DNA of 18,757 bases from a bacterium (GTDB taxonomy: Bacteria; Spirochaetota; UBA4802; UBA5550), in NCBI GenBank assembly GCA_024224995.1, contig JAAENB010001042.1, positions 1-18,757 of the forward strand. Direction: 5' to 3'. The notes beneath the pieces are model-generated. The model did no database searches and had not been told where the DNA came from. It worked only from the letters and a program-made list of their open reading frames with translations. Positions within the stretch are counted from its first letter, which is position 1, and each line of letters begins with the position of its first letter. The translations under genes and the position numbers were made by a program. Shown here in pieces: positions 17,788-18,757 of the stretch.

Positions 17788-18492
17788 AATAATAAGAGGT
17801 GTATTTTCCTCTTTTGGATCTACCCGGTATAATATTTTTTCCCTGTCCGCCAGAAGGCTTCGTGCCTGAATATAAGAAATATAATCGGATTTTACGCCGC
17901 ACACTTTGACAATTACCGAATCCGCTATTGCGGCTCCTCGAACGTAAATTTTTTTATCGCGTTTATATTTTTCTTCAACACTTTCTTCTTTCGCGGGTGA
18001 AAAGGTGGGGGAGAATATCACTGCTGCTCCCTGCTCCTTCATAAAGGTAAAGCTTTCATCATGAAACACATCAGCACAAATAAGAACTCCAAAGGTAATA
18101 CCATAGGCAGAGAATACCCGGTAACTTTCCCCGGGAATGATCTTCCCTTCTTCAGCGAAAAACAGGTGCTTTTTACGATACGACCCCAGCAGCATGCCGT
18201 TGTCATAAACAAAAGAGGTATTATAGAGCAATTCACCTGAAAGTTCCGGCATTGTACCGCCGATAACTACGGTTTCTAATGTAATAGAAAGAGACCGGAT
18301 CCGTTCCAGCTGCTTTTGCTGATTTTGAGGCGTCTGTTTATGATTCCCCAGTTGTTGATCCACAAAAAAATACTCGGGAAAGCAGACAAAATGAGGCTCA
18401 AAGTTTCTCATTTCAATAATATCCTCTTCAGGGATGTTTATTCCCAGAGGCTTCTGGTAAAGAATGATTCTGAATGTATTTTTCCCTTCCAT
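17767..18492 (-). CDS. carbon-nitrogen hydrolase (nitrilase superfamily)
   Basis: Protein of 241 aa with the nitrilase-superfamily catalytic triad: Glu40 in CFPEYFF, Lys107 in YRKKHLFF and Cys139 in GVLICADVFHDE. The strand VVIGGTMPE and NTSFVYDNGMLLGSYRKKHL match the family. At 241 aa it is slightly short (usually 260-300), with an abbreviated N-terminal part and a C-terminal region ending LLADREKILYRVDPKEENTPLIIKKEIIL. Such enzymes hydrolyse amides or nitriles (for example omega-amidase, carbamoyl-putrescine amidase); the substrate cannot be set from the sequence. It has no signal peptide and should be cytosolic. The ribosome site before ATG 18492 is poor. It stands alone and converges on the MshEN-like gene. 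Confidence 0.88.
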   Translation of the reverse strand: MEGKNTFRIILYQKPLGINIPEEDIIEMRNFEPHFVCFPEYFFVDQQLGNHKQTPQNQQKQLERIRSLSITLETVVIGGTMPELSGELLYNTSFVYDNGMLLGSYRKKHLFFAEEGKIIPGESYRVFSAYGITFGVLICADVFHDESFTFMKEQGAAVIFSPTFSPAKEESVEEKYKRDKKIYVRGAAIADSVIVKVCGVKSDYISYIQARSLLADREKILYRVDPKEENTPLIIKKEIIL

Positions 18493-18613
18493 TCCGTAAA
18501 TATCGCCTTAAACGGCTTATTTGTAAAGAAAATTACAAAAAAAACGGTTTTTCCAAAAAAAGTTTGTTACTTTTTCCTCTAAAATGATGCTCTATTAATA
18601 AGGGGGGAGGGGA

Positions 18614-18657
18614 AAGTTATCGGTGGCCCTTTGGGCCGGGTGATCGGTGATCGGTTA
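18614..18657 (-). repeat. CCGATCACC-type short repeat, copy 3
   Basis: Opposite in strand to copies 1 and 2. On the plus strand it reads ATCGGTGGCC-CTTT-GGGCCGGGTGATCGGTGATCGGTTAAG; the CTTT spacer between GGCC and GGGCC corresponds to the spacer in copy 1. It sits in the non-coding region between the nitrilase-like gene and the gene starting at 18737. Confidence 0.75.
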
Positions 18658-18688
18658 AGAATTAAGCGGTTCCGGCGGCAGAAAACTT

Positions 18689-18714
18689 CGAACCTCGAAC
18701 CTCGAATTTTGAAC
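18689..18714 (+). repeat. short 7-bp tandem repeat
   Basis: CGAACCT occurs twice in tandem and is followed by degenerate CGAATTT and TGAAC, giving nearly four units of period 7. It lies just after CCGATCACC copy 3 and 23 nt before the next start codon. No function is evident. Confidence 0.6.
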
Positions 18715-18736
18715 TATTTTTTTTAAGGAGGACACA

Positions 18737-18757
18737 GTGGAAGGAGAAGGGAATCTG
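18737..18757 (+). CDS. start of an unidentified gene (runs off the window)
   Basis: A strong ribosome site AAGGAGGA (18725-18732) lies 5 nt from a GTG at 18737 and the frame reads M-E-G-E-G-N-L to the window edge. Only seven codons are visible, so the product cannot be named. The near-ideal Shine-Dalgarno is the reason for the call. Confidence 0.55.

Overview
The window comes from a diderm, chemotactic bacterium of roughly mid-40s % GC. The evidence is outer-membrane beta-barrel proteins (a C-terminal fragment at the left edge and a POTRA/barrel protein at 10299-11936), a lipoprotein with a clear lipobox, and a large methyl-accepting chemotaxis protein. The gene types and their arrangement (MoxR/DUF58/DUF4129/DUF4350 cluster, two-Cache chemoreceptor with a Cys-rich HAMP insert, stand-alone MshEN-type protein) fit a member of the Spirochaetota or a similar lineage. 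That placement is inference, not proof.

Layout. 1-941: end of a barrel protein, a CsgG-like lipoprotein, and a small converging hypothetical gene. 1143-2093 (-): secreted GH18-like hydrolase. 2094-2665: a long non-coding stretch holding two large hairpins (repeat copy A). 2666-8526 (+): a tight six-gene operon in the order polytopic membrane protein, DUF4129 protein, DUF4350 protein, MoxR AAA+ ATPase, DUF58/vWA protein, RDD membrane protein. 8527-8898: repeat copy B, followed by a radical SAM gene (8899-10203, +). 10299-14564 (-): operon hom, thrC, BamA/TamA-like barrel protein, all overlapping by a few bases, preceded by repeat copy C. 14798-17200 (-): chemoreceptor. It is divergent from 17344-17760 (+), a protein made of two MshEN-like repeats with a recognisable sigma70-type promoter and a likely terminator. 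17767-18492 (-): nitrilase-superfamily amidohydrolase. 18737-end: first codons of another + strand gene.

How the genes work together. hom and thrC supply the last part of threonine synthesis. The MoxR cluster probably forms an envelope-associated chaperone/assembly system: a cytosolic AAA+ ATPase with a membrane-anchored vWA-like partner and other membrane proteins. The chemoreceptor and the MshEN-like protein share a divergent control region and are both plausible signalling components.

The most unusual content is non-coding. Three copies of an interspersed element (A, B, C) sit 25-34 nt upstream of the start codon of three unrelated transcription units, always in the same sense as the downstream gene. 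All three carry a 28-31 bp perfect or near-perfect stem closed by a conserved 32-nt loop. In copy C both arms of the stem have been replaced by a different, still complementary, sequence while the loop and flanks are kept. Copies A and B add a second large hairpin upstream whose loop is the reverse complement of the first loop motif. This may be an undescribed structured leader RNA or a mobile hairpin element with upstream-of-gene placement. A second, unrelated 45-nt repeat family built on CCGATCACC occurs three times.
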